Below, piece after piece: positions 6,201 to 12,409 of a DNA stretch of 16,935 nt (positions within the stretch are counted from its first letter, which is position 1; each line of letters begins with the position of its first letter). Below the pieces are notes generated by a model that was given only the letters and a program-made list of their open reading frames with translations, searched no databases and was not told where the DNA came from. The translations under genes and the position numbers were made by a program. The stretch is from an uncultured Clostridia bacterium (GTDB lineage: Bacteria; Bacillota; Clostridia; Christensenellales; Aristaeellaceae), in assembly GCA_934621485.1 (NCBI GenBank), contig CAKTUS010000055.1, forward strand, positions 1 through 16,935, given 5' to 3'.

Positions 6201-6776
6201 ATGAAAAATCAGAACCTGAAAACGCTGCTGCCGCTGGTGGCCATTTGCCTGATTGCCGCGCTGCTTTTGGGGGTATTTAACCTGATTACCGAAGGACCCA
6301 TTCGGGAAAACAGCCTGCGTACAGCCATGGAAACCCGCCAGCGCCTGTTGCCGCAGGCCGCCTCCTTTGAGGAAGAAACCGTGCAGGAAAACAGCGGGAT
6401 TCGCAGCTGCTTTAAGGGCATAAACGCCGAGGGAGAAACCGCCGGCTATGTGGTGGAAACCGCGGTAAACGGCTTTGGTGGCGAAGTAGTGGTGACCGTG
6501 GGTGTGGATACCGCCGGAGTCATTACCGCAATCAATGTGGGCGGCGACAATTTCAGCGAGACCGCCGGTCTGGGCGCGTTGGCGAAGGAACCCGCCTTTA
6601 CCGATCAATACCAGGGCAAAGCCGTACCGCTGACCGTGGTAAAGGGAAATGCCGACCGCAGCGACAGCACCATCGACGCCATTTCCGGCGCCACCGTTAC
6701 CTCCAGCGCCGTCAACGGCGGCGTGAACCTGGCCGGCCAATATGTGAAGGACGTCTATGGAGTAGCGGCGCAGTAA
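6201..6776 (+). CDS. FMN-binding (RnfG/NqrC-like) membrane-anchored flavoprotein
   Basis: A 191-residue protein with an N-terminal membrane helix (about 8-27) and one extracytoplasmic FMN_bind domain (about 80-188). Visible marks are GFGGEVVVTVGVD, the segment NFSETAGLG, and the flavinylation motif D159-AISGA-T165. In this family the final Thr takes FMN by a phosphoester bond made by the transferase ApbE. RnfG and NqrC use the domain to pass electrons at the membrane, and stand-alone versions serve extracellular electron transfer. No apbE, rnfABCDE or eetB lies in the window, so partners must be elsewhere. A good binding site (AAAGGAGG) precedes the ATG. Confidence 0.88.
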   Translation: MKNQNLKTLLPLVAICLIAALLLGVFNLITEGPIRENSLRTAMETRQRLLPQAASFEEETVQENSGIRSCFKGINAEGETAGYVVETAVNGFGGEVVVTVGVDTAGVITAINVGGDNFSETAGLGALAKEPAFTDQYQGKAVPLTVVKGNADRSDSTIDAISGATVTSSAVNGGVNLAGQYVKDVYGVAAQ

Positions 6777-7035
6777 CACAGCGCCACAGGCTGTCGAAAA
6801 ACCCCAGCGGGAGGAGCTGCCAGCGGGTCGCAGTTTCATATCGACCGGCTTTGCCGGCGGGACCGGGGCTTTCGGCTTGGCCGAAAACAGCACAGATCGT
6901 TTCTGTCAAAAAAGAGCGACGCTGTCTCATGCGGGGTTTTGAGGGCGGAGCCCCCAAGCCTTGCGCCATAATGCTTTCCCCAAAACCAGCGTAACCATGT
7001 TTACGGGTACTCTTACGGAGCTTTTTTGAAAGGCT
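6777..7035. other. Non-coding stretch with several inverted repeats
   Basis: No credible coding sequence is seen. The stretch holds CCGGC-TTT-GCCGG (6845-6857), TTCGGC-TTG-GCCGAA (6871-6885), a small ACAGA/TCTGT hairpin near 6890-6910, and a long-range pair AAAACCCC/GGGGTTTT (6798-6805 with 6933-6940) that brackets the others. The layout resembles a decayed miniature element or a structured 3' untranslated region. No known RNA family is recognised. Confidence 0.5.
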
Positions 7036-7066
7036 GAGCTGCGAGATTTTCCGCAGCTCTTTTTTT
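7036..7066 (+). terminator. Rho-independent terminator
   Basis: An 8-bp perfect stem (7036-7043 with 7052-7059) has an 8-base loop and seven T residues at 7060-7066. It ends any transcript from the FMN-binding operon, 260 bases after its stop, and insulates the TetR gene. Confidence 0.92.
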
Positions 7067-7104
7067 GTCTCCCTTTTTGGGGTGCGGCTGAAGGCAGGGC
7101 GCTC

Positions 7105-7132
7105 TTGACAGACCAGCTAAACAAAATATAAT
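7105..7132 (+). promoter_or_regulatory. Consensus housekeeping promoter for the TetR gene
   Basis: Perfect TTGACA (7105-7110) and perfect TATAAT (7127-7132) are separated by 16 bases. It is the strongest promoter in the window. The predicted start is about 7139-7140. An ATG at 7141 would therefore be leaderless, which supports the ATG at 7192 as the real TetR start. Confidence 0.9.
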
Positions 7133-7135
7133 AAA

Positions 7136-7145
7136 AACATATGTT
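7136..7145. promoter_or_regulatory. Palindrome at the TetR transcription start, candidate operator
   Basis: AACATATGTT (7136-7145) is a perfect 10-bp palindrome on the expected transcription start of the consensus promoter, just before the TetR gene. TetR-family repressors commonly bind such sites to control themselves. This is an inference from position only. Confidence 0.4.
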
Positions 7146-7191
7146 GCAAAACGCCGGTTTTGAAATAACGCAAGGGAAAGGAGAAAACGCT

Positions 7192-7785
7192 ATGCCGCCA
7201 AAACCCAAGTTTACATGCCGGGAAATTGTGAACGCCGCCGTGGAACTGATTAATGAAAAGGGCCCGGAGGCTCTGACGGCCCGCGAACTGGGCCAAAGGC
7301 TGGGCAGCTCCGTTCGGCCCATTTTCACCGTGTTCCAAAACATGGAGGAGGTAAAACAGCAGGCGCGCCGGGAAGCGCAAAGGCAGTTTGAAAGCTATGT
7401 GGAGCAGGAGGTGCCGGGCATGCCGGCTTTCAAACAGGTAGGCGTGCAAACCGTGCATTTTGCAATGGAAAAGCCGCGGCTGTTTCAGCTTCTGTATATG
7501 CGGCAGCCGGGCGATACGCCGGATTTTGCGTTGTATTTCCATTTGAATGATACGGCGGCGCTGTGCATGAAAACCTTGCAGGAGGATTACCAGCTTACCG
7601 CGTCTCAGGCGGAGCTGCTGTTTCAGCAGATGTGGATTGACACCTTCGGCATGGCGGCGCTGTGCGCCATGCGCGTTTGCCGCTTTTCGGAAGAGGAAAT
7701 CTCCCGGCGGCTCACCTTCACCTTTCGCGCATTGCTCATTCAGGTGAAAAAAGGCGAAAAAGAGAGCGCCGCAACTGCCGGTTGA
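7192..7785 (+). CDS. TetR/AcrR family transcriptional regulator
   Basis: A 197-residue protein. The N-terminal TetR-type helix-turn-helix (about residues 10-55) reads CREIVNAAVELINEKGPEALTAREL followed by GQRLGSSVRPIFTVFQNMEE, the usual helix 2-3 plus F/Y-x-x-F pattern. The C-terminal ligand-binding region (about 60-190) is helical and poorly conserved, so the ligand is unknown. The ATG at 7192 follows AAAGGAG (about 7178-7184). An upstream in-frame ATG at 7141 lies at the predicted transcript start and lacks a binding site. No obvious target lies beside it except itself and the XRE gene 98 bases downstream. Confidence 0.88.
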   Translation: MPPKPKFTCREIVNAAVELINEKGPEALTARELGQRLGSSVRPIFTVFQNMEEVKQQARREAQRQFESYVEQEVPGMPAFKQVGVQTVHFAMEKPRLFQLLYMRQPGDTPDFALYFHLNDTAALCMKTLQEDYQLTASQAELLFQQMWIDTFGMAALCAMRVCRFSEEEISRRLTFTFRALLIQVKKGEKESAATAG

Positions 7786-7803
7786 CAGATTTCCCGGTTG
7801 ACT
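7779..7803 (+). repeat. Conserved upstream motif, copy 1 (before the XRE gene)
   Basis: The segment contains TTGACAGATTTCCC (7782-7795) followed by TTGACT (7798-7803) and overlaps the TetR stop codon. A near-identical TTGGCAGATTTCCC followed by TTGTAT occurs at 8914-8934, before the non-coding leader of the methyltransferase. The shared block looks like a protein-binding site or a copied promoter region. No good -10 box sits at normal spacing in this copy. Confidence 0.4.
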
Positions 7804-7836
7804 TTCTGGTCTGCAACCGCCGTTTCGAGGTAGTAT

Positions 7837-7867
7837 GGCTTCGGGAATCTGGGCAAACGCCCAAACC
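7837..7867 (+). other. Structured motif with conserved internal loop, copy 1
   Basis: GGCTTCGGGAATC is followed by a 5-bp hairpin (7850-7854 with 7859-7863, loop AAAC). An outer GG-TT/AA-CC pairing (7837-7841 with 7864-7867, one bulged C) closes it. The same prefix and layout, with a different hairpin sequence, occurs at 12289-12319. It lies just before the ribosome binding site of the XRE gene (AAGGAGG, about 7871-7877), so it could affect translation. Confidence 0.4.
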
Positions 7868-7883
7868 GTAAGGAGGAATAACC

Positions 7884-8870
7884 ATGATTTTGGCGGAGAA
7901 AATGATCCGGCTTCGGAAAAAAGCCGGTTGGTCGCAGGAAGAACTGGCGGCTCAGCTGGGCGTAACCCGGCAGTCCGTATCCAAGTGGGAAGGTGCTCAG
8001 TCTGTACCGGATGTGGACAAGGTGCTGCAGCTGAGCCGACTGTTTGGCGTAAGCACGGATTATCTGCTTAAGGACGAAATGGAAGAAGCGGACGTTACGG
8101 CAACGCAGGAAACGGAGGGCCTCCGCCGCGTAACCCTGGAGGAAGCCTCCGCCTATCTGGCGCTGCGCAAGAACGCCGCTCCCAAAATGGCGCTGGCCAC
8201 CTTCCTGTGCGTGGTTTCGCCCATTCCGCTGCTGGCGCTGAGCGGCCTGAGCCAAAGGAGCGCCACGGCCATCGGCGAAAACGCCGCCGCCGGGCTGGGG
8301 CTGTGCGCACTGCTGGTACTGGTTGCGCTGGCGGTGGTGCTGTTTTTGCGCTGCGCCAGCCAGGCAAAGGAGTATGCGTTTCTTGCCGACCAGCCGTTTG
8401 AAACGGCATACGGCGTGGAGGGCATGGTGAAGGAGCGCCGCCGGGCGTACCGGGATACCTATTCTCGCCTGTGCATCACCGGCACCGTGCTGTGCATCCT
8501 GTCGGCTGTGCCGCTGTTTGCCGCCTGCTGCATCAGTGCCGGTGATTTGTGGTACATTGCCGCGGTATGTGTGCTGCTGCTCATGGTGGCCATCGGCTGC
8601 TATGCGCTGGTATACGGCGGCGCCTATCAGGCGGCCATGGACAAGCTGCTGGAGGAGGGAGACTATTCCCGCGGAAACAAAGCCCGCAAGGATGTGAAAA
8701 AAACGATCAGCCTGGTTTACTGGCTGGCGGCGACGGCTGTGTTCCTCGTGGTAACCTTTGGCCCCAGCGGAAACGGCAATCCGCAGTATTCCTGGATTGT
8801 ATGGGCGGTGGCCGGCGTGCTGTACGGCGCGGTCATGGGCGTTGCGTCCCTGCTGAAGCGGAAGGAATAA
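7884..8870 (+). CDS. XRE-family regulator fused to a six-helix membrane domain
   Basis: A 328-residue protein. Residues 4-62 are a complete Cro/CI-type helix-turn-helix containing LRKKAGWSQEELAAQLGVTR and QSVSKWEGAQSVPDVDKV, ending FGVSTDYLL. A short charged linker follows. The rest holds about six membrane helices, near 103-121, 136-156, 196-216, 222-244, 276-292 and 303-324, with a large cytoplasmic loop (about 157-195) between helices 2 and 3. Such membrane-tethered XRE regulators are common in Clostridia, and most have no known signal. The start follows AAGGAGG. No membrane partner gene is adjacent, so the protein may sense and regulate by itself. Confidence 0.85.
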   Translation: MILAEKMIRLRKKAGWSQEELAAQLGVTRQSVSKWEGAQSVPDVDKVLQLSRLFGVSTDYLLKDEMEEADVTATQETEGLRRVTLEEASAYLALRKNAAPKMALATFLCVVSPIPLLALSGLSQRSATAIGENAAAGLGLCALLVLVALAVVLFLRCASQAKEYAFLADQPFETAYGVEGMVKERRRAYRDTYSRLCITGTVLCILSAVPLFAACCISAGDLWYIAAVCVLLLMVAIGCYALVYGGAYQAAMDKLLEEGDYSRGNKARKDVKKTISLVYWLAATAVFLVVTFGPSGNGNPQYSWIVWAVAGVLYGAVMGVASLLKRKE

Positions 8871-8913
8871 AGCCCGCTGCGCATGAACCGCGGCAGCCGC
8901 GTTCTTCAGCGGT

Positions 8914-8957
8914 TTGGCAGATTTCCCCTTGTATGCGCCGGCACGGGATGGTATGCT
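8914..8957 (+). promoter_or_regulatory. Extended -10 promoter upstream of the methyltransferase leader
   Basis: TTGTAT (8929-8934) and TATGCT (8952-8957) are 17 bases apart, and TGG precedes the -10 box. The upstream motif TTGGCAGATTTCCC (8914-8927) is shared with 7782-7795. A perfect 10-bp inverted repeat (8935-8944 with 8977-8986) brackets the -10 box and could be an operator. The predicted start is near 8964. Confidence 0.6.
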
Positions 8958-8963
8958 GGAAAC

Positions 8964-9175
8964 AGCGCGCCGCCCTGTGCCGGCGCAACCGCTTGCAAGC
9001 CCCCGGCGCAATCAGAACCCCTGGGGTTTTCGCTGCGAAACCGGCGGCGTGTACGGCGGGCTTCGGCATCCTTGATCGGCAAGGCCTGTCTTGCGTTTCT
9101 TGCCGCCCGGGCGTTTCGCCGGCAGGTAAACAGAGCGATTTTCGACAAAAAAAACCACCGCCGGGCGGGTTTTTT
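8964..9175 (+). ncRNA. Candidate structured leader or small RNA
   Basis: About 210 bases lie between a predicted promoter and a terminator, with no convincing coding sequence. Visible hairpins include one with loop CTG inside AACCCCTGGGGTT (near 9015-9030), TTTCG/CGAAA immediately after it, and CGGCAAG/CTTGCCG (9077-9083 with 9099-9105). CCGCCCGG (9103-9110) is exactly complementary to CCGGGCGG (9161-9168) in the terminator, so it could act as an antiterminator. No known riboswitch or 6S-type signature was recognised. The region is very G+C-rich, so some pairing is expected by chance. Confidence 0.4.
9147..9175 (+). terminator. Rho-independent terminator, possibly bidirectional
   Basis: Eight A residues (9147-9154), a G+C-rich hairpin (about 9155-9168, loop GCCG, one A-C mismatch) and six T residues (9170-9175). 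The A-run opposite the T-run would also let it stop transcription from the other strand. It lies 58 bases before the methyltransferase gene, so expression of that gene needs read-through or a weak local promoter. Confidence 0.75.
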
Positions 9176-9233
9176 GAAGGCTTGTCCCGCCGCCTTGCAT
9201 CGGCGCGACGTTTTGATACGGGAGAGTGAAAAC

Positions 9234-9821
9234 ATGGAGAGGGATTTTGAATTGAAATCTGCCCGGTTTATCGCAGCGGACTGCATGCGGCGTTTCCTGC
9301 GTCCCGGAGACCGGGCGGTGGACGCCACCATGGGCAATGGGCATGACACGCTGGCGCTGTGCCGCCTGGTGGGAGAAGCCGGCCATGTGTACGCCTTTGA
9401 CGTGCAGACGCAGGCGGTTAAGAATACCCGCCTGCGCCTGCGGGAGGCGGGGGTGGAGGATCGGGCCACCCTGTTTCATGCAGGCCATGAGCAGATGGGG
9501 AGCCTGGTGAAGCCCGGCGTGCAGGCGGTGATGTTCAACCTTGGCTGGCTGCCCGGCGGCGACAAAGCGGTGACCACGCGCTGGGGCACCACCCAACAGG
9601 CGGTGCAGTCGGCGCTGGAATTGCTGTGCCCGGGCGGAATATGCGTCGTCTGTATCTATCCGGGGCATCCGGCAGGAGACGAAGAGAGGCAGAACCTGCT
9701 GAACTGGCTGCGTACCCTGCGGCCGCAGGAATACAACGTGCTGGCTCATCGCTTTCTAAACGCGGGCGGCGGCGCGCCGGAATGTGTGATTGTGCAAAAG
9801 CAGGGAGGCACGGCATGCTGA
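9234..9821 (+). CDS. mnmM: Class I SAM-dependent methyltransferase, MnmM/YtqB-like
   Basis: A 195-residue Rossmann-fold methyltransferase of the family long labelled rRNA methylase (YtqB in Bacillus). Motif I is VDATMGNGHDT (29-39), the next acidic strand end is YAFDVQ (53-58), and the family hallmark FNLGWLPGGDK spans 101-111. The Bacillus YtqB enzyme was recently shown to be MnmM, which methylates 5-aminomethyl-2-thiouridine at the tRNA wobble position to give mnm5s2U. The same role is likely but inferred. The start at ATG 9234 follows GGGAGAG. A long in-frame extension upstream crosses the terminator and is not credible. The last seven bases overlap the next gene. Confidence 0.82.
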   Translation: MERDFELKSARFIAADCMRRFLRPGDRAVDATMGNGHDTLALCRLVGEAGHVYAFDVQTQAVKNTRLRLREAGVEDRATLFHAGHEQMGSLVKPGVQAVMFNLGWLPGGDKAVTTRWGTTQQAVQSALELLCPGGICVVCIYPGHPAGDEERQNLLNWLRTLRPQEYNVLAHRFLNAGGGAPECVIVQKQGGTAC

Positions 9822-10975
9822 ACGAAAGCGGAGCGCGGATGCTGGGAATGAGGATTCGTCAGGAACGGCTGAAACGCAGCTGGAGTCAGGAAGGACTGTG
9901 CAAGGGCATATGCGCCGTTTCCTGGCTGAGCAAGCTGGAACAGGGCAAGGCGGAAGCGTCGCCTCAGGTGCTTCGTTTGCTGCTTCAGCGGCTGGAACTG
10001 CCCTGGTATGGCGAGCAGATGGCGGAATGGCAAGCTCTGGTGGAGCGGCAGTACGACAGCCTGTTTTCCGGAGATTGGGATGCGTTTTCCCGGGAAAAGG
10101 AGCAGCTGGCAAACGCTATGGACCGGCTGACGGCCAGCCCCTTCGGCGGCGACGCGCTGGTGCTGTGGGCCGCGCACCAAAGCAATGCAGGCGCAGTGGA
10201 GCCGGATGTGGAAGCCTGTTTGGACAATCGCCAGCTGACGGTGCTGCGCGTTTTGCAGGACCGGGATGAGGAGGCCATTCGCCTGACGCCCTGCGCCTAT
10301 TGCTACACACAGGCGGGGATCGGGGCCTATGAACGCGGCAGCGACGGCGCGGCCATCGGCTATCTGGAACAGGGCTACGCGCTGGCGTCTCAAGAGGGCT
10401 ATGTGCATCTGATGCTTACCTGCAAGCTGTTCATTGGCAACTGCTACTGCAACCGGCAGGAACTTTCCCATATGGAGACCCAGTATGCGGTGGCCGCCCG
10501 CCTGGCCAGGCTGCTGGGCAAGAAAGAGGAACTGCGCCATATTCGCTACAATACGGCCGCGGCGCAGTTGGAGGCGGGCTGTTATGACCTGGCCTACGCT
10601 TATTTTGGCACGGTGGAAAACCCGGGCATGATGGAGCTGCACAAGCGGGCTGTCTGTTTGGAAAAGCTGGGCCGCCCTGCGGAAGCGCTGCGCGTGCTGG
10701 ATGAGGCCGAAGCGCTGGAATGTGCGTTTCCCGCTACCGATTTGGCGCTGGCGATGTGCCGTGTGGCCCGCTACCGCCTCACCCATGCGGACTACCTGCA
10801 GGACGGGCGCTACGGCGAAATGCTGCAAGCCTGCTTCGACCGGTGCCGAAAGGAACTGCCTGTGGGCTATGCGGCCTTTCATCTGCCCTGGCTGCTTCAA
10901 TGGCTCGCCGCCAACCGGCAGTACAAGCAGGCGTATGAGCTGCTGCTGCATTTTCCTGCCCATGTTAAATGGTAA
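9815..10975 (+). CDS. HTH-TPR transcriptional regulator
   Basis: A 386-residue protein with an N-terminal XRE-type helix-turn-helix (about 9-64: MRIRQERLKRSWSQEGL, then AVSWLSKLEQGKAEAS). A long helical TPR-like region (about 165-380) follows, with repeat-like phrases such as AIGYLEQGYALA and AALRVLDEAEA-type helices. This is the layout of RRNPP peptide receptors (Rgg, PlcR, Rap, PrgX) and of many uncharacterised clostridial regulators. Cysteines cluster at C160/C163 and C203/C210/C212. ATG 9815 has the binding site GGGAGG (9803-9808) and overlaps the methyltransferase stop, so the two are translationally coupled; a longer in-frame start inside that gene is unlikely. The probable target is the MFS gene 92 bases downstream. 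No small peptide gene is seen beside it. Confidence 0.8.
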   Translation: MLNESGARMLGMRIRQERLKRSWSQEGLCKGICAVSWLSKLEQGKAEASPQVLRLLLQRLELPWYGEQMAEWQALVERQYDSLFSGDWDAFSREKEQLANAMDRLTASPFGGDALVLWAAHQSNAGAVEPDVEACLDNRQLTVLRVLQDRDEEAIRLTPCAYCYTQAGIGAYERGSDGAAIGYLEQGYALASQEGYVHLMLTCKLFIGNCYCNRQELSHMETQYAVAARLARLLGKKEELRHIRYNTAAAQLEAGCYDLAYAYFGTVENPGMMELHKRAVCLEKLGRPAEALRVLDEAEALECAFPATDLALAMCRVARYRLTHADYLQDGRYGEMLQACFDRCRKELPVGYAAFHLPWLLQWLAANRQYKQAYELLLHFPAHVKW

Positions 10976-11001
10976 GGATTAACAGCCGCATCATGGGGAA
11001 A

Positions 11002-11049
11002 TTTTCGCAAAACAACGGGCTTTCTTTTGCAAAAATGCTGTGCTATGCT
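11002..11049 (+). promoter_or_regulatory. Promoter with paired palindromes before the MFS gene
   Basis: TATGCT (11044-11049) preceded by TGC forms an extended -10 promoter; the -35 region is poor. Two similar palindromes lie upstream: TTTTCGCAAAA (11002-11012) and the perfect TTTTGCAAAA (11025-11034). Their centres are about 22-23 bases apart, close to two helical turns, and the second lies in the -35/spacer region. This suits co-operative binding by a dimeric regulator, with the HTH-TPR protein just upstream as the first candidate. Confidence 0.55.
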
Positions 11050-11067
11050 ATCCAGGAGGTGATGGAA

Positions 11068-12288
11068 ATGAACCGAAAGCTTTGGACGCGAAATTTTACG
11101 CTGCTCATGGCCGCTACCACCCTGGGGGCGGCAGGCGGGATTGCGGGCGGCTTCGCCCTTTCCTTTCTTGTGTTTGACGAAACCGGCAGCACTCTGGCCG
11201 CGGCTCTGACCGCGGCCATTCAGCTGATTCCCACCTTTCTGGTGCCGCTGATTGCCGCCCCCTGGATGGACCGGGTTCCGCGTAAGCCTGTGCTGGTGGG
11301 CGGCGATGTGGCCGCGGGGATCCTGTACTCGCTGATGGGCCTGTATTTGCTGCGCCGGCCCTTTTCCTACACGGGCTATTTGCTGTTTTCATTGCTCATC
11401 AGCACGCTGGGCGTGTTTGACGAACTGTCCTACGGCAGCATCTATCCCAGGCTGATTCCCAAAGGCATGGAGGAAAAGGGATTCGCTGTGACAACGACGC
11501 TTTACCCGGTGCTGCGGGTGGTGATGATGCCGCTGGCCGCCCTGCTGCTGGACAGCGTCGGCGTGGCGTGGCTATTGGTGTTTCAGGGCGGGCTGTGCCT
11601 GCTGGCGGCTTTGGTGGAAAACCAGATTCGCCTGGAGGAGGTTTGCCGGCCTGCCGATTCGGGCGAATCAGCCCTGAAGGTATGGCTGGAGGATATTCGG
11701 GAGGCGGTCCGCTATTTGAAAAAAGAGAAGGGGCTTCAGCGCATTTACGGCTACATGGCCGTGACCAACGGCCTGGGCAACAGCTATTCGCCTATTCTGG
11801 TGGCATTCTTTCGTACCTTTCCCGGCATGACCGCCGCCATGTACAGCTTTTTTTCCATGGCGGAGTTTCTGGGCCGCACGCTGGGCGGAGTGGCTCAGTA
11901 CGCCAAGGAGATTCCGGCCAAGAAAAAATTCGGGTTCACATTCTTTGTCTATCAGACCTACGAGCTGATGGATATGTGCCTGCTGTGGCTGCCCTACCCG
12001 CTGATGCTGGTGAACCGGGCGCTGTGCGGCTTTTTGGGCGCCAACAGCGCCACCATGCGCCAGGCGGCGGTGCAGCGCCACATTCCCGACCATTTGCGCG
12101 CCCGCATCAACGCCTTTGAATCCATGCTCTATACAGCCAGCTACAGTATGTTTTCGCTGGCCGTAGGCGCTATGGGCGAAATCATGGATTATCGCCTGTG
12201 CGTGACCCTTTGCGGTTTTGTAGCCCTGACGGCCAGCTGGCTGCTCATCTGGGGCGGCCGCCGTCACGTTCGTCCGCTTTTTGAATAA
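11068..12288 (+). CDS. Major facilitator superfamily transporter, efflux-type
   Basis: A 406-residue membrane protein with about 11-12 predicted helices in two halves joined by a cytoplasmic loop (around residues 190-225). The loop between helices 2 and 3 (about 65-80) reads APWMDRVPRKPVLVGGD, matching MFS motif A (D-R-x-x-R-K/R). The overall pattern resembles MFS_3 or enterobactin/macrolide-type exporters, but the substrate cannot be read from sequence. ATG 11068 is eight bases after AGGAGGT (11054-11060); ATG 11062 is too close to the binding site, and the more upstream in-frame start precedes the promoter. It has its own promoter and is preceded by a putative HTH-TPR regulator. Confidence 0.82.
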   Translation: MNRKLWTRNFTLLMAATTLGAAGGIAGGFALSFLVFDETGSTLAAALTAAIQLIPTFLVPLIAAPWMDRVPRKPVLVGGDVAAGILYSLMGLYLLRRPFSYTGYLLFSLLISTLGVFDELSYGSIYPRLIPKGMEEKGFAVTTTLYPVLRVVMMPLAALLLDSVGVAWLLVFQGGLCLLAALVENQIRLEEVCRPADSGESALKVWLEDIREAVRYLKKEKGLQRIYGYMAVTNGLGNSYSPILVAFFRTFPGMTAAMYSFFSMAEFLGRTLGGVAQYAKEIPAKKKFGFTFFVYQTYELMDMCLLWLPYPLMLVNRALCGFLGANSATMRQAAVQRHIPDHLRARINAFESMLYTASYSMFSLAVGAMGEIMDYRLCVTLCGFVALTASWLLIWGGRRHVRPLFE

Positions 12289-12320
12289 GGCTTCGGGAAT
12301 CTCTCCATGCGGAGAAGCCT
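12289..12320 (+). other. Structured motif with conserved internal loop, copy 2
   Basis: Directly after the MFS stop, GGCTTCGGGAATC is followed by a 5-bp hairpin (12302-12306 with 12311-12315, loop ATGC). It is closed by GGCT/AGCC (12289-12292 with 12316-12319). The prefix equals that at 7837-7849 while the hairpin bases differ. No T-run follows, so it is not an intrinsic terminator. Confidence 0.45.
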
Positions 12321-12356
12321 TGCCAAAGCACATCCTGCGCCAACGCGAACCCGGGT

Positions 12357-12404
12357 CCGGGGGCTATGCCCCTGGCCGGGGATGCAAGGGGTGGAACTCC
12401 TTGC
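12357..12404 (+). repeat. Degenerate two-hairpin repeat related to 4535-4740
   Basis: An 8-bp stem (12357-12364 with 12368-12375, loop TAT) is followed by a second 8-bp stem (12384-12391 with 12397-12404, loop TGGAA), each with one G-U pair. The order GGGGGC-loop-GCCCC-TGG, then GCAAGG-loop-CCTTGC, is the same as in the 101-bp repeats after the ABC-F gene. It is therefore probably an older member of the same family. Confidence 0.6.
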
Positions 12405-12409
12405 CGCTG

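Noticed and set aside
5762..6280. 172-codon plus-strand frame starting at TTG 5762
   Set aside because: It overlaps the NusG-domain-II gene in another frame and continues into the FMN-binding gene. The composition is not protein-like, and no binding site supports its start.
6777..6960. Remnant insertion sequence suggested by GGCTGTCGAAAAACC and the AAAACCCC/GGGGTTTT pair
   Set aside because: The inverted repeat is only eight bases, no target-site duplication is visible, and no transposase fragment is present. Kept only as a structured non-coding stretch.
7798..7836. Promoter for the XRE gene using TTGACT and TAGTAT
   Set aside because: The two boxes are 27 bases apart, far beyond the normal 16-18, and no better -10 box is seen.
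8883..9233. In-frame N-terminal extension of the methyltransferase
   Set aside because: The extension is Arg/Ala-rich, crosses a terminator and has no counterpart in the MnmM/YtqB family, which begins close to ATG 9234.
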